DNA of 13,766 nt from Bacteroidota bacterium (GCA_023412755.1 JAEZCB010000025.1:1-13766), one strand, 5' to 3'. Counted from the first letter of the stretch, positions 6,613 to 13,766 are shown. Notes: generated by a model not told the origin, from the sequence alone. Numbers and translations: made by a program.

Positions 6613-7791
6613 CTATGCAACTACGGTGCGCGGCCGTCTGGCTTCGGGCTTCACAGGTGCATCCACCTCTTCCAAACTCCGGCTTACGCTCAGCACGATG
6701 CCGATGGCCAGACAGGTGAACCAGACACTGGTGCCGCCCATGCTGACCAACGGCAATGGCTGACCGGTGACTGGCACGAGGTTAACAGCGACAGCCATGT
6801 TGATCATGGCCTGCACCACCAGCATGAGGCTGAGGCCGACCGCCACCAACGACCCGAACACTTTGTCGCAGTTGCTGGCGATGCGCACGGCGCGGAACAG
6901 GAGGATGAGGTACAACAACAGCAAGCCGAGCCCGCCAATGATGCTGCCGTATTCTTCGATGATGAAGGCGTAGATCATATCCGAATACGGGTGCGGCAGA
7001 AAGTTGCGCGAGGCGCCACTACCGGGGCCGTTGGGCAGCAATCCGCCGGATGCTATCGCGATCTTGGCATGCTCCACCTGGTAGTTGGCATTGTGATCCT
7101 CCACACCGAAACTTTCAATGCGAGCGACCCACGTATCGAGGCGCGGCAGGAGGCCGGGCGTGGTCTTGGCGAAGAGCAACAACAGCACAAATACCAGTAC
7201 GGCGGTGCCCACCACCAGTACCATGTGCTTCATGGGTACCTGCGCGATGAACATGATGATGAGGCATACGGTGAAGAGTACTGCTGCGGTCGAGAAGTTC
7301 GCGGGCAGGATCAGGCCGCAAATAGCCCCCACGGGCAACATGAGTTTGAGGAGCACTTCCCGCAGCGTCCACTCCTCCCCTTGATGCTTGCCCAACACGC
7401 GCGCGAGATAGATGATGAGCACCACCTTGGCCAGATCGCTCGTTTGGAAACTTTGGTTGATGATCGGGATGGTGATCCAGCGACTGGCATCGTTGAGGTT
7501 GGTACCCAGCAGCAGTGTGAGCAAAAGGAGTCCTGCTACGAACGGTATGGCCAATTGCGAAAGGCGCGAATACATGCTGTACTTGAGCCGCGATGCATAG
7601 AACATGATGAGGAAGCCGCTGCCGAGCATGAGCCCATGCTTGAACAGGAAATGCAGCGTGCTGCCGCCCTCGCGCTTGAATGCAAGCGACGAAATGGAAC
7701 TGTAGACCGCGAGCAGGCTGATGACCGCCAGGAAGAGGGCCGTCATCCAGATCACACGGTCGCCGCGAAGGCGTTGGAACAAGGCGTTCAT
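6613..7791 (-). CDS. ftsW: Septal peptidoglycan polymerase FtsW (SEDS family)
   Basis: FtsW polymerises lipid II into glycan strands at the septum with its class B PBP partner. The 392-residue protein is hydrophobic with about ten membrane segments. SEDS signatures include NDASRW at 100-105, QTSDLAK at 116-122, GGLLPNGPGSGASRNFLP at 249-266 and the catalytic-loop Asp271 in PYSDMIYAFIIEEYG. VPVTGQPLPLVSMGGTS at 339-355 is the Bacteroidota form of the family's TGLPLPFISYGGSS. Closeness to murG-murC on the same strand favours FtsW over RodA. It is divergent from mfd, and no TAnnTTTG-like element was found in the 7792-8018 spacer on the minus strand. The gene upstream in a normal dcw cluster (murD) is missing here, and its usual follower murG lies 2.5 kb away. 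Confidence 0.96.
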   Translation of the reverse strand: MNALFQRLRGDRVIWMTALFLAVISLLAVYSSISSLAFKREGGSTLHFLFKHGLMLGSGFLIMFYASRLKYSMYSRLSQLAIPFVAGLLLLTLLLGTNLNDASRWITIPIINQSFQTSDLAKVVLIIYLARVLGKHQGEEWTLREVLLKLMLPVGAICGLILPANFSTAAVLFTVCLIIMFIAQVPMKHMVLVVGTAVLVFVLLLLFAKTTPGLLPRLDTWVARIESFGVEDHNANYQVEHAKIAIASGGLLPNGPGSGASRNFLPHPYSDMIYAFIIEEYGSIIGGLGLLLLYLILLFRAVRIASNCDKVFGSLVAVGLSLMLVVQAMINMAVAVNLVPVTGQPLPLVSMGGTSVWFTCLAIGIVLSVSRSLEEVDAPVKPEARRPRTVVA

Positions 7792-7955
7792 TACAGACAG
7801 GTGCTAAGTTCCGTCGATCCGGGGCGGAGATCGGGGATGCCTGTGGATGAGCTTTCAACCGGCGGGTGTGAGTGATCCATTAACCCGGCCTACGATGAAG
7901 TGAGAGCTTGACGGAAAATGCTGAGGTAGGCGATCACTCAACAAGTTCATCCTCG

Positions 7956-7963
7956 TACCTTTG
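7956..7963 (+). promoter_or_regulatory. -7 promoter element of mfd
   Basis: TACCTTTG is an exact match to the Bacteroidota -7 consensus TAnnTTTG, 55 bases before the mfd ATG. It lies inside the TTG-initiated extension of the mfd frame, which argues that the extension is untranslated. No TTG -33 box is visible at the expected 17-19 bp. Confidence 0.5.
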
Positions 7964-7970
7964 CGCAGCA

Positions 7971-7998
7971 CCCGATCCCGCGCTTTCGCGGCATCGGG
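7971..7998 (+). other. Strong hairpin in the mfd leader
   Basis: CCCGAT-C-CCGCG (7971-7982) is complementary to CGCGG-C-ATCGGG (7987-7998) around a CTTT loop: 11 base pairs with one C/C mismatch. It starts seven bases after the -7 element and ends 20 bases before the mfd ATG, so it would fold near the 5' end of the mRNA. It has no T tract, so it is not an obvious terminator. It may control mRNA stability or translation, or be a copy of a dispersed palindrome. Confidence 0.6.
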
Positions 7999-8018
7999 CT
8001 TCAGCTATTTCAACCCCT

Positions 8019-11000
8019 ATGATCACTTCGCTCGCCGAGCTGTTGAAAGCCTTTCAGGATGATCCGCGCATGGCACTGATCGCCGATGCGCTGGACGCTG
8101 GAAAGGCACGTGTGGACCTGAAGGGAGCGATCGGCTCCTCGCGGGCATTCATCGCATCGGCGGTGGCCGGGCGCGTGAAGGGTGTGCATGTGCACATCCT
8201 GAACGATCGAGAGGAGGCCGCTTATTTCCTCAACGACCTGGAGGCGCTTTCCGAGAAGGACACTTCCCCCACGCTGGAACGCAAGCAGGATGTGCGGCTG
8301 TTCTATCCCGCTCCCATGCGTTCACCTTACGACCCCGAAGGGCATCACGACGGCGAGCGGGTGGCCCGCACCGAAGTGCTGGAGGTGCTGATGAAGTGGC
8401 GGGAGGTGGCCGATCCACAGAACCAGCGCCTCACCATCATCACCTATCCCGATGCCCTTGTGCCGCTGGTGGTGGGTCAGGAGGAACTGCAGAAGAATAC
8501 GCTCACCATCACCCGCAACGAGGAACTTCCGATCGACACCTTGGAGGAATGGCTCCTTTCCACCGGCTTCACCCGCGTGGAGTTCGTGTACGAGCCCGGG
8601 CAGTTCAGTGTGCGCGGGGGCATCATCGACATCTTCAGTTACGGCAACGACAAACCGTATCGCATCGAACTCTTCGGTGACACCGTAGAGAGCGTACGTC
8701 GTTTCGATCCGCAGGACCAGTTGAGCGTGGAACGGCTGGCAGAAGCGGTGATCGTGCCCGACCTGCAGGGTGATGATACCGCTACCCACCAGGACTTCTT
8801 CTCCCAATTGCCGGAGCATGCTGTGGTGTGGATGCAGGATCACACCGCCATCAGCGATGCCGCCACACGCCAGATGAAGCGGCTGCAGGAGGCATACGAA
8901 AAACTTCCCGATCAGGACAAGCACCCGGCACCAGAGGAATTGCTGGCGAAGGATGGTGATCTGATCAGAAGCCTGTTCCGCTTCCGCCGCGTACAGTGGG
9001 ACGGAGCGCGATCGGATGATCAGATGATCAGAAGATCAGATGATGCTCCTTCACCAAAACTCTCGATCGACTTCCAGCACAAACCGCAGCCGGCCTTCGC
9101 GAAGGAATTCAAGATCCTGAGCGGTGATCTGCACAACAAGCAGAACGCGGGTTACACCAACATCATCGCGTGCAACAGCTCCCGGCAAAGTGAGCGGCTG
9201 TACACCATCTTCAACGACATGGAACACGAGGTGGCTTTCACCCCTCTTGTTCTCGATCTGCATGAAGGCTTCATCGACCCGGAGCTGAAGTTGGCTCTTT
9301 ACACCGACCATCAGATCTTCGAGCGCTACCACCGCTACCGGCTGAAGGAGGGTTTCCGCAAGAATGCGCAGGCACTAACGCTGAAGGAACTCACGCAGCT
9401 GAAGCCCGGGGATCTCGTGGTGCACATCGATCATGGCGTGGGGGTCTTCAGTGGCCTCGAAACGATCGATGCCGGTGGCAGCATGCAGGAGGCGATCCGG
9501 CTGAAATACCGCGACGGCGACATCCTGTATGTGGGTATCCACAGTCTGCACCGCGTGAGCAAATTCAGCGGCGAGGAGAGCGGCAAGGCGCCGAACATCA
9601 GCAAGCTCGGCAGTCCGGCATGGAAGAACCTGAAGGAGAAGACCAAGGCGAAGGTGAAGGCGCTCGCCTTCGACCTGATCAAGCTGTATGCGAAGCGTAA
9701 GAGCAAGCCGGGATTCGCCTTCCAGCCGGACAACTACCTGCAGCACGAACTCGAGGCCAGCTTCATCTACGAGGACACACCCGACCAATTGAAGGCCACG
9801 CAGGACGTGAAGCGTGACATGGAACGCTCCACACCGATGGATCGTCTGGTGTGCGGCGACGTGGGCTTCGGCAAGACCGAGGTCGCGATCCGCGCGGCTT
9901 TCAAGGCGGTGTGCGACAGCAAGCAGGTGGCGGTGCTCGTGCCTACCACCATCCTCGCATCCCAACACTGGAAGAACTTCTCCGCGCGAATGAAGGGATT
10001 GCCTGTGCGCGTGGATTACATCAATCGTTTCCGCAGCAGCGCGCAGCAGACGCAGATCCTCAAGGACCTCAAGGAAGGCAAGATCGACATCCTCATCGGC
10101 ACGCACCGGCTGGTAAGCAAGGATGTGGTGTACAAGGACCTCGGCCTGTTGATCATCGATGAGGAGCAGAAGTTCGGCGTGAATGTGAAGGACAAACTGA
10201 AGACCCTGCGCGCCACGGTGGACACGCTCACCCTTACCGCCACGCCCATTCCCCGGACGTTACAATTCAGCCTGATGGGCGCACGCGATCTCAGCATCAT
10301 CAGCACGCCTCCGCCCAACCGGTACCCGGTAAGCACCATGTTGCAGCCGTATGATGAGGTGACGATCCGCGGGGCCATCGAATACGAGCTTTCGCGCGGT
10401 GGCCAGGTCTACTTCATCCACGACAAGGTGAAGAACATCGAGCACATCGCCGACATGATCCGCAAGCTGATCCCCGGTGCGCGGGTGGGCGTGGGCCATG
10501 GTCAGCTGGAAGGGCACAAGCTCGAGGAGGTGATGCTCGACTTCATCGAAGGCAACACCGATGTGCTGGTGTGCACCACCATCGTGGAGAATGGCCTCGA
10601 CATCCCAAATGCCAACACGATCATCGTGAACGAGGCGCAGAACTTCGGCCTAAGCGATCTGCACCAGCTGCGCGGCCGTGTGGGCCGGAGCAACAAGAAG
10701 GCCTACTGCTACCTGCTCGCTCCGAGTCCGCACCTGCTGCCGGATCTTTCGCGCAAACGTCTGCAGGCGATCGAGCAGTTCAGTGACCTTGGCAGCGGGA
10801 TCCACATCGCCATGAAGGACCTCGACATCCGTGGTGCCGGCGATCTGCTGGGCGCGGAGCAGAGCGGCTTCATCAACGACATCGGATTCGAGACCTACCA
10901 CAAGATCCTCGAAGAAGCCGTGCGCGAACTGAAGGACGAGCACTTCAAGGAACTCTTCGCCGATGCGCAAGAAGGTGGCAGCGCCCTCGCCCGAGGCTCA

Positions 11001-11486
11001 CGCCGCGACCAGAGCGACGACTGCATCATCGAGACCGACCTCACCATGCTGATCCCGAACGCATACGTGAGCGAGACAGCCGAACGACTGGCCCTCTACC
11101 GCAAGCTGGACGACATCAAGAACGAGAAAGAGCTTCAGAAGTTCACCGCAGAGGTCGCCGACCGTTTCGGACCCATCCCGCAGCAGGTCACCGAACTCAT
11201 GGAGGCGATCCGTCTCCGCTGGTTGGGTCAGCGCATCGGGTTGGAGAAGATGGTGCTGAAGAAGGGCATACTCATCGGCACCTTCATCGCCGACCAGAAG
11301 CACCCGTTCTTCGAGGGTGATACCTTCCAGGCGGTGCTCCGCGCGGTGCAGGCACAGCCGCGGCGTTTCAAGGTGTATGAGAAGGCAGGGACCTTGCGCA
11401 TCAGCGTGCAGGATGTGAAGACCGTTGAGGGCGCGAAACGGGCGCTGGAGGGTGTGATCCCGAAGGAGGTGGAGGTCGAACGGTGA
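8019..11486 (+). CDS. mfd: Transcription-repair coupling factor Mfd
   Basis: Mfd removes RNA polymerase stalled at DNA lesions and recruits UvrA for repair. From the ATG at 8019 the product is 1155 residues, close to E. coli Mfd (1148). The frame extends to a TTG at 7908, but that extension contains a promoter and a hairpin. Domains in order: a UvrB-like module, with YEPGQFSVRGGIIDIFSYG near residues 190-210; a CarD-like RNA polymerase-interacting domain near 455-520 (LKPGDLVVHIDHGVG); and a RecG-like translocase with Walker A GDVGFGKT at 613-620, DEEQ at 714-717, TLTATPIPRTLQF, and TTIVENGLDIPN with QLRGRVGR further on. A C-terminal TRCF (D7) domain begins near residue 1000. An unusual feature is the SDDQMIRRSDD segment near residues 331-345, coded by an 8-bp repeat. 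It is divergent from ftsW. Confidence 0.97.
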   Translation: MITSLAELLKAFQDDPRMALIADALDAGKARVDLKGAIGSSRAFIASAVAGRVKGVHVHILNDREEAAYFLNDLEALSEKDTSPTLERKQDVRLFYPAPMRSPYDPEGHHDGERVARTEVLEVLMKWREVADPQNQRLTIITYPDALVPLVVGQEELQKNTLTITRNEELPIDTLEEWLLSTGFTRVEFVYEPGQFSVRGGIIDIFSYGNDKPYRIELFGDTVESVRRFDPQDQLSVERLAEAVIVPDLQGDDTATHQDFFSQLPEHAVVWMQDHTAISDAATRQMKRLQEAYEKLPDQDKHPAPEELLAKDGDLIRSLFRFRRVQWDGARSDDQMIRRSDDAPSPKLSIDFQHKPQPAFAKEFKILSGDLHNKQNAGYTNIIACNSSRQSERLYTIFNDMEHEVAFTPLVLDLHEGFIDPELKLALYTDHQIFERYHRYRLKEGFRKNAQALTLKELTQLKPGDLVVHIDHGVGVFSGLETIDAGGSMQEAIRLKYRDGDILYVGIHSLHRVSKFSGEESGKAPNISKLGSPAWKNLKEKTKAKVKALAFDLIKLYAKRKSKPGFAFQPDNYLQHELEASFIYEDTPDQLKATQDVKRDMERSTPMDRLVCGDVGFGKTEVAIRAAFKAVCDSKQVAVLVPTTILASQHWKNFSARMKGLPVRVDYINRFRSSAQQTQILKDLKEGKIDILIGTHRLVSKDVVYKDLGLLIIDEEQKFGVNVKDKLKTLRATVDTLTLTATPIPRTLQFSLMGARDLSIISTPPPNRYPVSTMLQPYDEVTIRGAIEYELSRGGQVYFIHDKVKNIEHIADMIRKLIPGARVGVGHGQLEGHKLEEVMLDFIEGNTDVLVCTTIVENGLDIPNANTIIVNEAQNFGLSDLHQLRGRVGRSNKKAYCYLLAPSPHLLPDLSRKRLQAIEQFSDLGSGIHIAMKDLDIRGAGDLLGAEQSGFINDIGFETYHKILEEAVRELKDEHFKELFADAQEGGSALARGSRRDQSDDCIIETDLTMLIPNAYVSETAERLALYRKLDDIKNEKELQKFTAEVADRFGPIPQQVTELMEAIRLRWLGQRIGLEKMVLKKGILIGTFIADQKHPFFEGDTFQAVLRAVQAQPRRFKVYEKAGTLRISVQDVKTVEGAKRALEGVIPKEVEVER
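9010..9044 (+). repeat. Octanucleotide tandem repeat inside mfd
   Basis: Four consecutive 8-bp units are seen: GATCGGAT, GATCAGAT, GATCAGAA, GATCAGAT, then a partial GAT. They encode the linker RSDDQMIRRSDD between the UvrB-like module and the RNA polymerase-interacting domain. Each unit has a GATC site. Because 8 is not a multiple of 3, gain or loss of one or two units would frameshift mfd; three units (24 bp) would keep the frame. Confidence 0.8.
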
Positions 11487-11498
11487 ATCAGCAATAGC

Positions 11499-11506
11499 TA
11501 CCTTCG
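11499..11506 (+). promoter_or_regulatory. Possible -7 element of the flavin reductase gene
   Basis: TACCTTCG differs from TAnnTTTG by one base and ends 12 bases before the ATG at 11519. If active, transcription would start only a few bases upstream of the start codon. It lies 12 bases after the mfd stop. Confidence 0.4.
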
Positions 11507-11518
11507 CGGCCCGTTGCC

Positions 11519-12415
11519 ATGCTGCGCATAATTCCTGGTGAAGTACCTGTTCCCAAACTCCATGGCTACCTTCTTGGGGCCATAGGACCAAGGCCAATAT
11601 GCTTCGCCAGCACGGTGGATGTGGAAGGCATGCCGAACCTCAGCCCCTTCAGCTTCTTCAATGTTTTCGGGGCGAACCCTCCGATCTGCATCTTCTCCCC
11701 CGCCCGCCGTGGCACCAACAACACCACCAAGGACACCTATCACAATGTGAAGGCTACCCAGGAGGTGGTGATCAATGTGGTGACATATGACATGGTGCAG
11801 CAGGCTTCATTGGCCAGTACCGAATACCCGCCTGGGGTGAACGAATTCGAAAAAGCGGGATTCACCCAGCTTCCATCGGAAAAGGTGAAGCCTTTCCGGG
11901 TGAAGGAAAGCCCTGTTCAAATGGAATGCAAAGTGCTCCAGGTGATCGAAACTGGCGATGGTGGTGGTGCGGGAAATCTGGTGATCTGCGAAGTGCTGCT
12001 CATGCACATCGATCAACGCGTATTGGATGCGGATGGCAAGATCGACCAACAACAGATCGATCTCGTGGCGCGCATGGGTGGCAATTGGTATTGTAGAGCC
12101 CATGGTGATGCGCTTTTCGAAGTGGCAAAACCGATCGGACGCATGGGCGTGGGCGTGGATGGTCTTCCTTTGGATATCCGCAACAGCACCATACTGACCG
12201 GCAATAATCTTGGAAGGCTCGGCAACACGGAGAAATTGCCCGATGAGACCAGCGTGAACGAATACAAGCTCACCGAATTAAGCGACCTTTTCCTGGAATG
12301 GCAGGATGACAAGGTGGAATTGGAAAAGGCGGTGCACCGCCACGCGCATGGATTGTTGGAACAAGAACGAGTGGATGAGGCATGGAAAACGCTGCTGGCC
12401 TTCAATGCACGCTGA
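11519..12415 (+). CDS. Flavin reductase-family (FMN-binding split-barrel) protein
   Basis: The 298-residue protein matches the flavin reductase-like family (PF01613), cytoplasmic proteins that bind FMN and often reduce flavins with NAD(P)H. The split-barrel core is clear at residues 20-66: GAIGPRPICFASTVD, the strand-turn GMPNLSPFSFFNVF, then NPPICIFSPARRG. This is the usual FMN-phosphate region. The barrel continues to about 205 (GRMGVGVDGLPLDIRNS). The final 90 residues are a helical tail typical of the longer members of this group. The substrate is unknown and no oxygenase partner is next to it. The start is the first ATG after the mfd stop, with a candidate promoter directly before it, so it is probably transcribed on its own. 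Confidence 0.9.
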   Translation: MLRIIPGEVPVPKLHGYLLGAIGPRPICFASTVDVEGMPNLSPFSFFNVFGANPPICIFSPARRGTNNTTKDTYHNVKATQEVVINVVTYDMVQQASLASTEYPPGVNEFEKAGFTQLPSEKVKPFRVKESPVQMECKVLQVIETGDGGGAGNLVICEVLLMHIDQRVLDADGKIDQQQIDLVARMGGNWYCRAHGDALFEVAKPIGRMGVGVDGLPLDIRNSTILTGNNLGRLGNTEKLPDETSVNEYKLTELSDLFLEWQDDKVELEKAVHRHAHGLLEQERVDEAWKTLLAFNAR

Positions 12416-12422
12416 CCGGCCT

Positions 12423-12430
12423 TACCTTTA
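12423..12430 (+). promoter_or_regulatory. Possible -7 element of the DUF3127 gene
   Basis: TACCTTTA matches TAnnTTTG in all but the last base. It lies eight bases after the flavin reductase stop and 31 bases before the ATG at 12462. A TTC 19 bases upstream could be a degenerate -33 box. Confidence 0.42.
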
Positions 12431-12461
12431 GCGAAGGCAGTACAAGACCTCTAAGAAGAAC

Positions 12462-12854
12462 ATGGCACAGGTAACGATAAATGGCACCATCAAGAACGTT
12501 GGAAAGGTGCAGGATGTGAGCGAAAAATTCCGCAAGCGGGAATTGGTGGTGACAGAGAGCGGCACACAGTATCCACAACATATCCCGGTTGAATTCGTGC
12601 AGGACAAATGCGGTATGCTCGATGGCTACCAACCCGGCGAGGAAGTCACCGTGACATGCTATGTGAATGGCAGGGAATGGGTTGGCAAGGATGGCGTGGC
12701 CAAGTACTTCCTAAGTTTGAAAGGTGACCGCATTGATCGAAAGGGATCAGCTTCCAACGCAGGCATGCAACAGGGTGGCTACCAGGCCGCACCTCCTCCG
12801 TCCATGGCCGATGTGCCACCCATCGGAGGCGATGATGACGACCTGCCGTTCTAG
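12462..12854 (+). CDS. DUF3127-family protein with SSB-like acidic C-terminal tip
   Basis: The 130-residue protein matches DUF3127 (PF11325), small proteins of Bacteroidota thought to adopt an OB fold. The core spans residues 1-92: a first strand VTINGTIKNV, FRKRELVVTE at 23-32, IPVEFVQDKC at 41-50, GEEVTVTCYVNGREWVG at 59-75 and YFLSLKGDRI at 82-91. It is followed by a Gly/Gln/Pro-rich flexible linker and ends DDDDLPF. This is the plan of single-stranded DNA-binding protein: OB domain, disordered linker, and an acidic tip ending in Pro-Phe (DDDIPF in E. coli SSB) that recruits repair and replication proteins. A role in single-stranded nucleic acid binding is inferred from this and is not established for the family. 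Confidence 0.87.
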   Translation: MAQVTINGTIKNVGKVQDVSEKFRKRELVVTESGTQYPQHIPVEFVQDKCGMLDGYQPGEEVTVTCYVNGREWVGKDGVAKYFLSLKGDRIDRKGSASNAGMQQGGYQAAPPPSMADVPPIGGDDDDLPF

Positions 12855-12971
12855 GACCAGTGGAGGCGTGCCCGATGCCCACACCGCTGTCCCTGGCGTC
12901 AATGCATCGCTCCCGCATTGTGCTTTGAAGTGAACTGATCGGCCGACCGGTCATTAGCAGAGGAGTCCGCT

Positions 12972-12979
12972 TACCTTTA
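12972..12979 (+). promoter_or_regulatory. Possible -7 element of the small membrane protein gene
   Basis: TACCTTTA is identical to the element before the DUF3127 gene. It ends six bases before the ATG at 12986, so a transcript from it would be leaderless or nearly so. Inference only. Confidence 0.38.
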
Positions 12980-12985
12980 GAAGTG

Positions 12986-13261
12986 ATGGATCGCAGTGTG
13001 CTTTCCGTGGTAAAGGCCACCATTACCGGCATTCTCTGCCTGATCATCGTGGCCAGTGCATGGCATGATGTGGACGCGGGATCCACATTCTTGAAGCATG
13101 GCACCCGTTGGGGTGTGCTACTGGTGATGTTGATCGTGGTGTTCCTATCGGAGCGCTTTGACCGCAAGGAGGAGGCGAATGCGGAGCCGTACATTAGCAC
13201 AGGCATCGTGGTGGTGGCCATGCTTGCACTGGCCGCCATGAGCATGATCAACGGCCTATGA
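12986..13261 (+). CDS. Small three-helix membrane protein, function unknown
   Basis: The 91-residue product has three predicted membrane segments, at about 8-25, 42-55 and 70-88. A charged loop between the second and third contains SERFDRKEEANAEP. I recognise no family. Two start codons are adjacent, GTG at 12983 and ATG at 12986; the ATG is preferred. The last 14 bases overlap the end of the convergent permease gene. A candidate promoter lies directly before it, and the 131-base gap from the DUF3127 gene suggests a separate transcript. Confidence 0.65.
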   Translation: MDRSVLSVVKATITGILCLIIVASAWHDVDAGSTFLKHGTRWGVLLVMLIVVFLSERFDRKEEANAEPYISTGIVVVAMLALAAMSMINGL

Positions 13262-13766
13262 TGCCCCGCGTGTCCAGTGCATCGCGCAGGCCATTGCCAA
13301 CGAGCATGAATGCCAGTGTGAGCACCATGATACACAGTCCTGGAAGTATGGCCAGGTGTGGCAGCGAGGTTGTGATGTATGGATAATAGCTGCGGATCAT
13401 GCTGCCCCAACTGACCATGGGTAGCTGAGCTCCGATACCAAGGAAACTGAGGCCGGCCTCCATTAAAATGGCGGTCGCGAAGTTGGCGGCACTGATGACG
13501 ATGACCGGACCCATGACGTTGGGCATGATGTGTTTGAAGATGATCCTGCCATTCGTGTAGCCCAATGCTTTGGCCGCCTCAACGAATTCCATTTCACGCA
13601 CGCGGATAACCTCTCCGCGTACTACCCGCGCAACTTCCACCCACATGGTGAGGCCGACCGCAATGAACACCTGGACAAAACCTTTGCCCAACGCAAGCGT
13701 GATCGCGATCACCAGCAACAGGGTGGGTATGCTCCAGATCACATTCACCAGCCACATGATCACATC
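13248..13766 (-). CDS. OppC/DppC-type ABC transporter permease, 5' end outside window
   Basis: This is the C-terminal part of an inner-membrane permease of the binding-protein-dependent family (PF00528), which imports di- or oligopeptides or nickel. The EAA loop that contacts the ATPase is clear: EFVEAAKALGYTNGRII then FKHIMPN. It is followed by ILMEAGLSFLGIGAQLPMVSWGSMI, the OppC/DppC form rather than OppB. Several hydrophobic segments flank it. The frame is open to the window edge (the codon before 13763 is Asp), and family members have about 100 or more further residues at the N-terminus, so no start is assigned. The stop overlaps the neighbouring convergent gene by 14 bases. The substrate cannot be told from this fragment. 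Confidence 0.9.
   Translation of the reverse strand, partial: DVIMWLVNVIWSIPTLLLVIAITLALGKGFVQVFIAVGLTMWVEVARVVRGEVIRVREMEFVEAAKALGYTNGRIIFKHIMPNVMGPVIVISAANFATAILMEAGLSFLGIGAQLPMVSWGSMIRSYYPYITTSLPHLAILPGLCIMVLTLAFMLVGNGLRDALDTRGIIGR

Noticed and set aside
6991..7875. Plus-strand open frame of 294 codons antisense to ftsW
   Set aside because: Its product is a mixture of His, Gln, Glu and Arg with no domain or membrane pattern. It is the reverse of a hydrophobic-codon gene; ftsW on the other strand has all its family motifs.
7908..8018. TTG-initiated 37-residue N-terminal extension of Mfd
   Set aside because: The stretch contains an exact -7 promoter and a strong hairpin, and Mfd proteins begin near the ATG at 8019.
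9375..10106. Minus-strand open frame of 243 codons inside mfd
   Set aside because: It is an antisense shadow of the GC-rich mfd codons, with Leu/Arg/His-rich composition and no recognisable domain.
12900..12920. Possible terminator hairpin after the DUF3127 gene
   Set aside because: CAATGC/GCATTG pair over only six bases with a 9-base loop and no T tract; too weak to call.
1..13766. CRISPR array, tRNA, rRNA, transposase or prophage genes
   Set aside because: No regularly spaced repeats with spacers, no cloverleaf or rRNA-like sequence and no transposase or phage structural motifs were seen.

Overview
The window reads as chromosomal DNA from a member of the Bacteroidota, most likely a Flavobacteriales-type lineage of fairly high GC. 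The evidence is indirect. Start codons lack clear Shine-Dalgarno sequences. Several genes carry a TAnnTTTG-like -7 promoter element. There is a DUF3127 protein, a secreted TonB-C/MORN protein and a RelE toxin of the type common in this phylum. A structured intergenic element resembles repeats I recall from Bacteroidota genomes. No 16S or other decisive taxonomic marker is present.

Layout: the left half is dominated by minus-strand cell-division and cell-wall (dcw) genes. mraZ (29-493) ends at the left edge, probably overlapping the start of rsmH. Upstream of it lie two opposed clusters of MraZ-type GTGGG boxes. A plus-strand gene for a secreted TonB-C/MORN protein (819-1511) follows and converges on murC across a strong bidirectional hairpin terminator. 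murC and murG (1596-4096) overlap by ATGA. ftsW (6613-7791) points the same way but is separated from murG by about 2.5 kb. That interval holds a structured intergenic element, a RelE-type toxin-antitoxin pair whose toxin reading frame is broken by one base, an orphan 93-residue protein and a YdjM-type membrane metal-dependent hydrolase, all on the plus strand and tightly packed.

The right half is plus-strand housekeeping: mfd (transcription-repair coupling factor) with a hairpin in its leader and an octanucleotide repeat inside the gene, a flavin reductase-family protein, a DUF3127 protein with an SSB-like acidic tail, and a small membrane protein. This last gene converges with and overlaps a truncated OppC/DppC-type ABC permease that runs off the right edge.

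Working together: ftsW, murG and murC supply lipid II synthesis and septal glycan polymerisation, and mraZ is the usual regulator of this cluster. Their order here (ftsW, murG, murC, then mraZ) is not the classical dcw order, so the cluster appears rearranged and interrupted. I found no CRISPR array, tRNA, rRNA, transposase or clearly new multi-gene system. The points most worth a second look are the divergent MraZ boxes, the frameshifted toxin, the structured element at 4290-4390, the mfd leader hairpin and the 8-bp repeat inside mfd.
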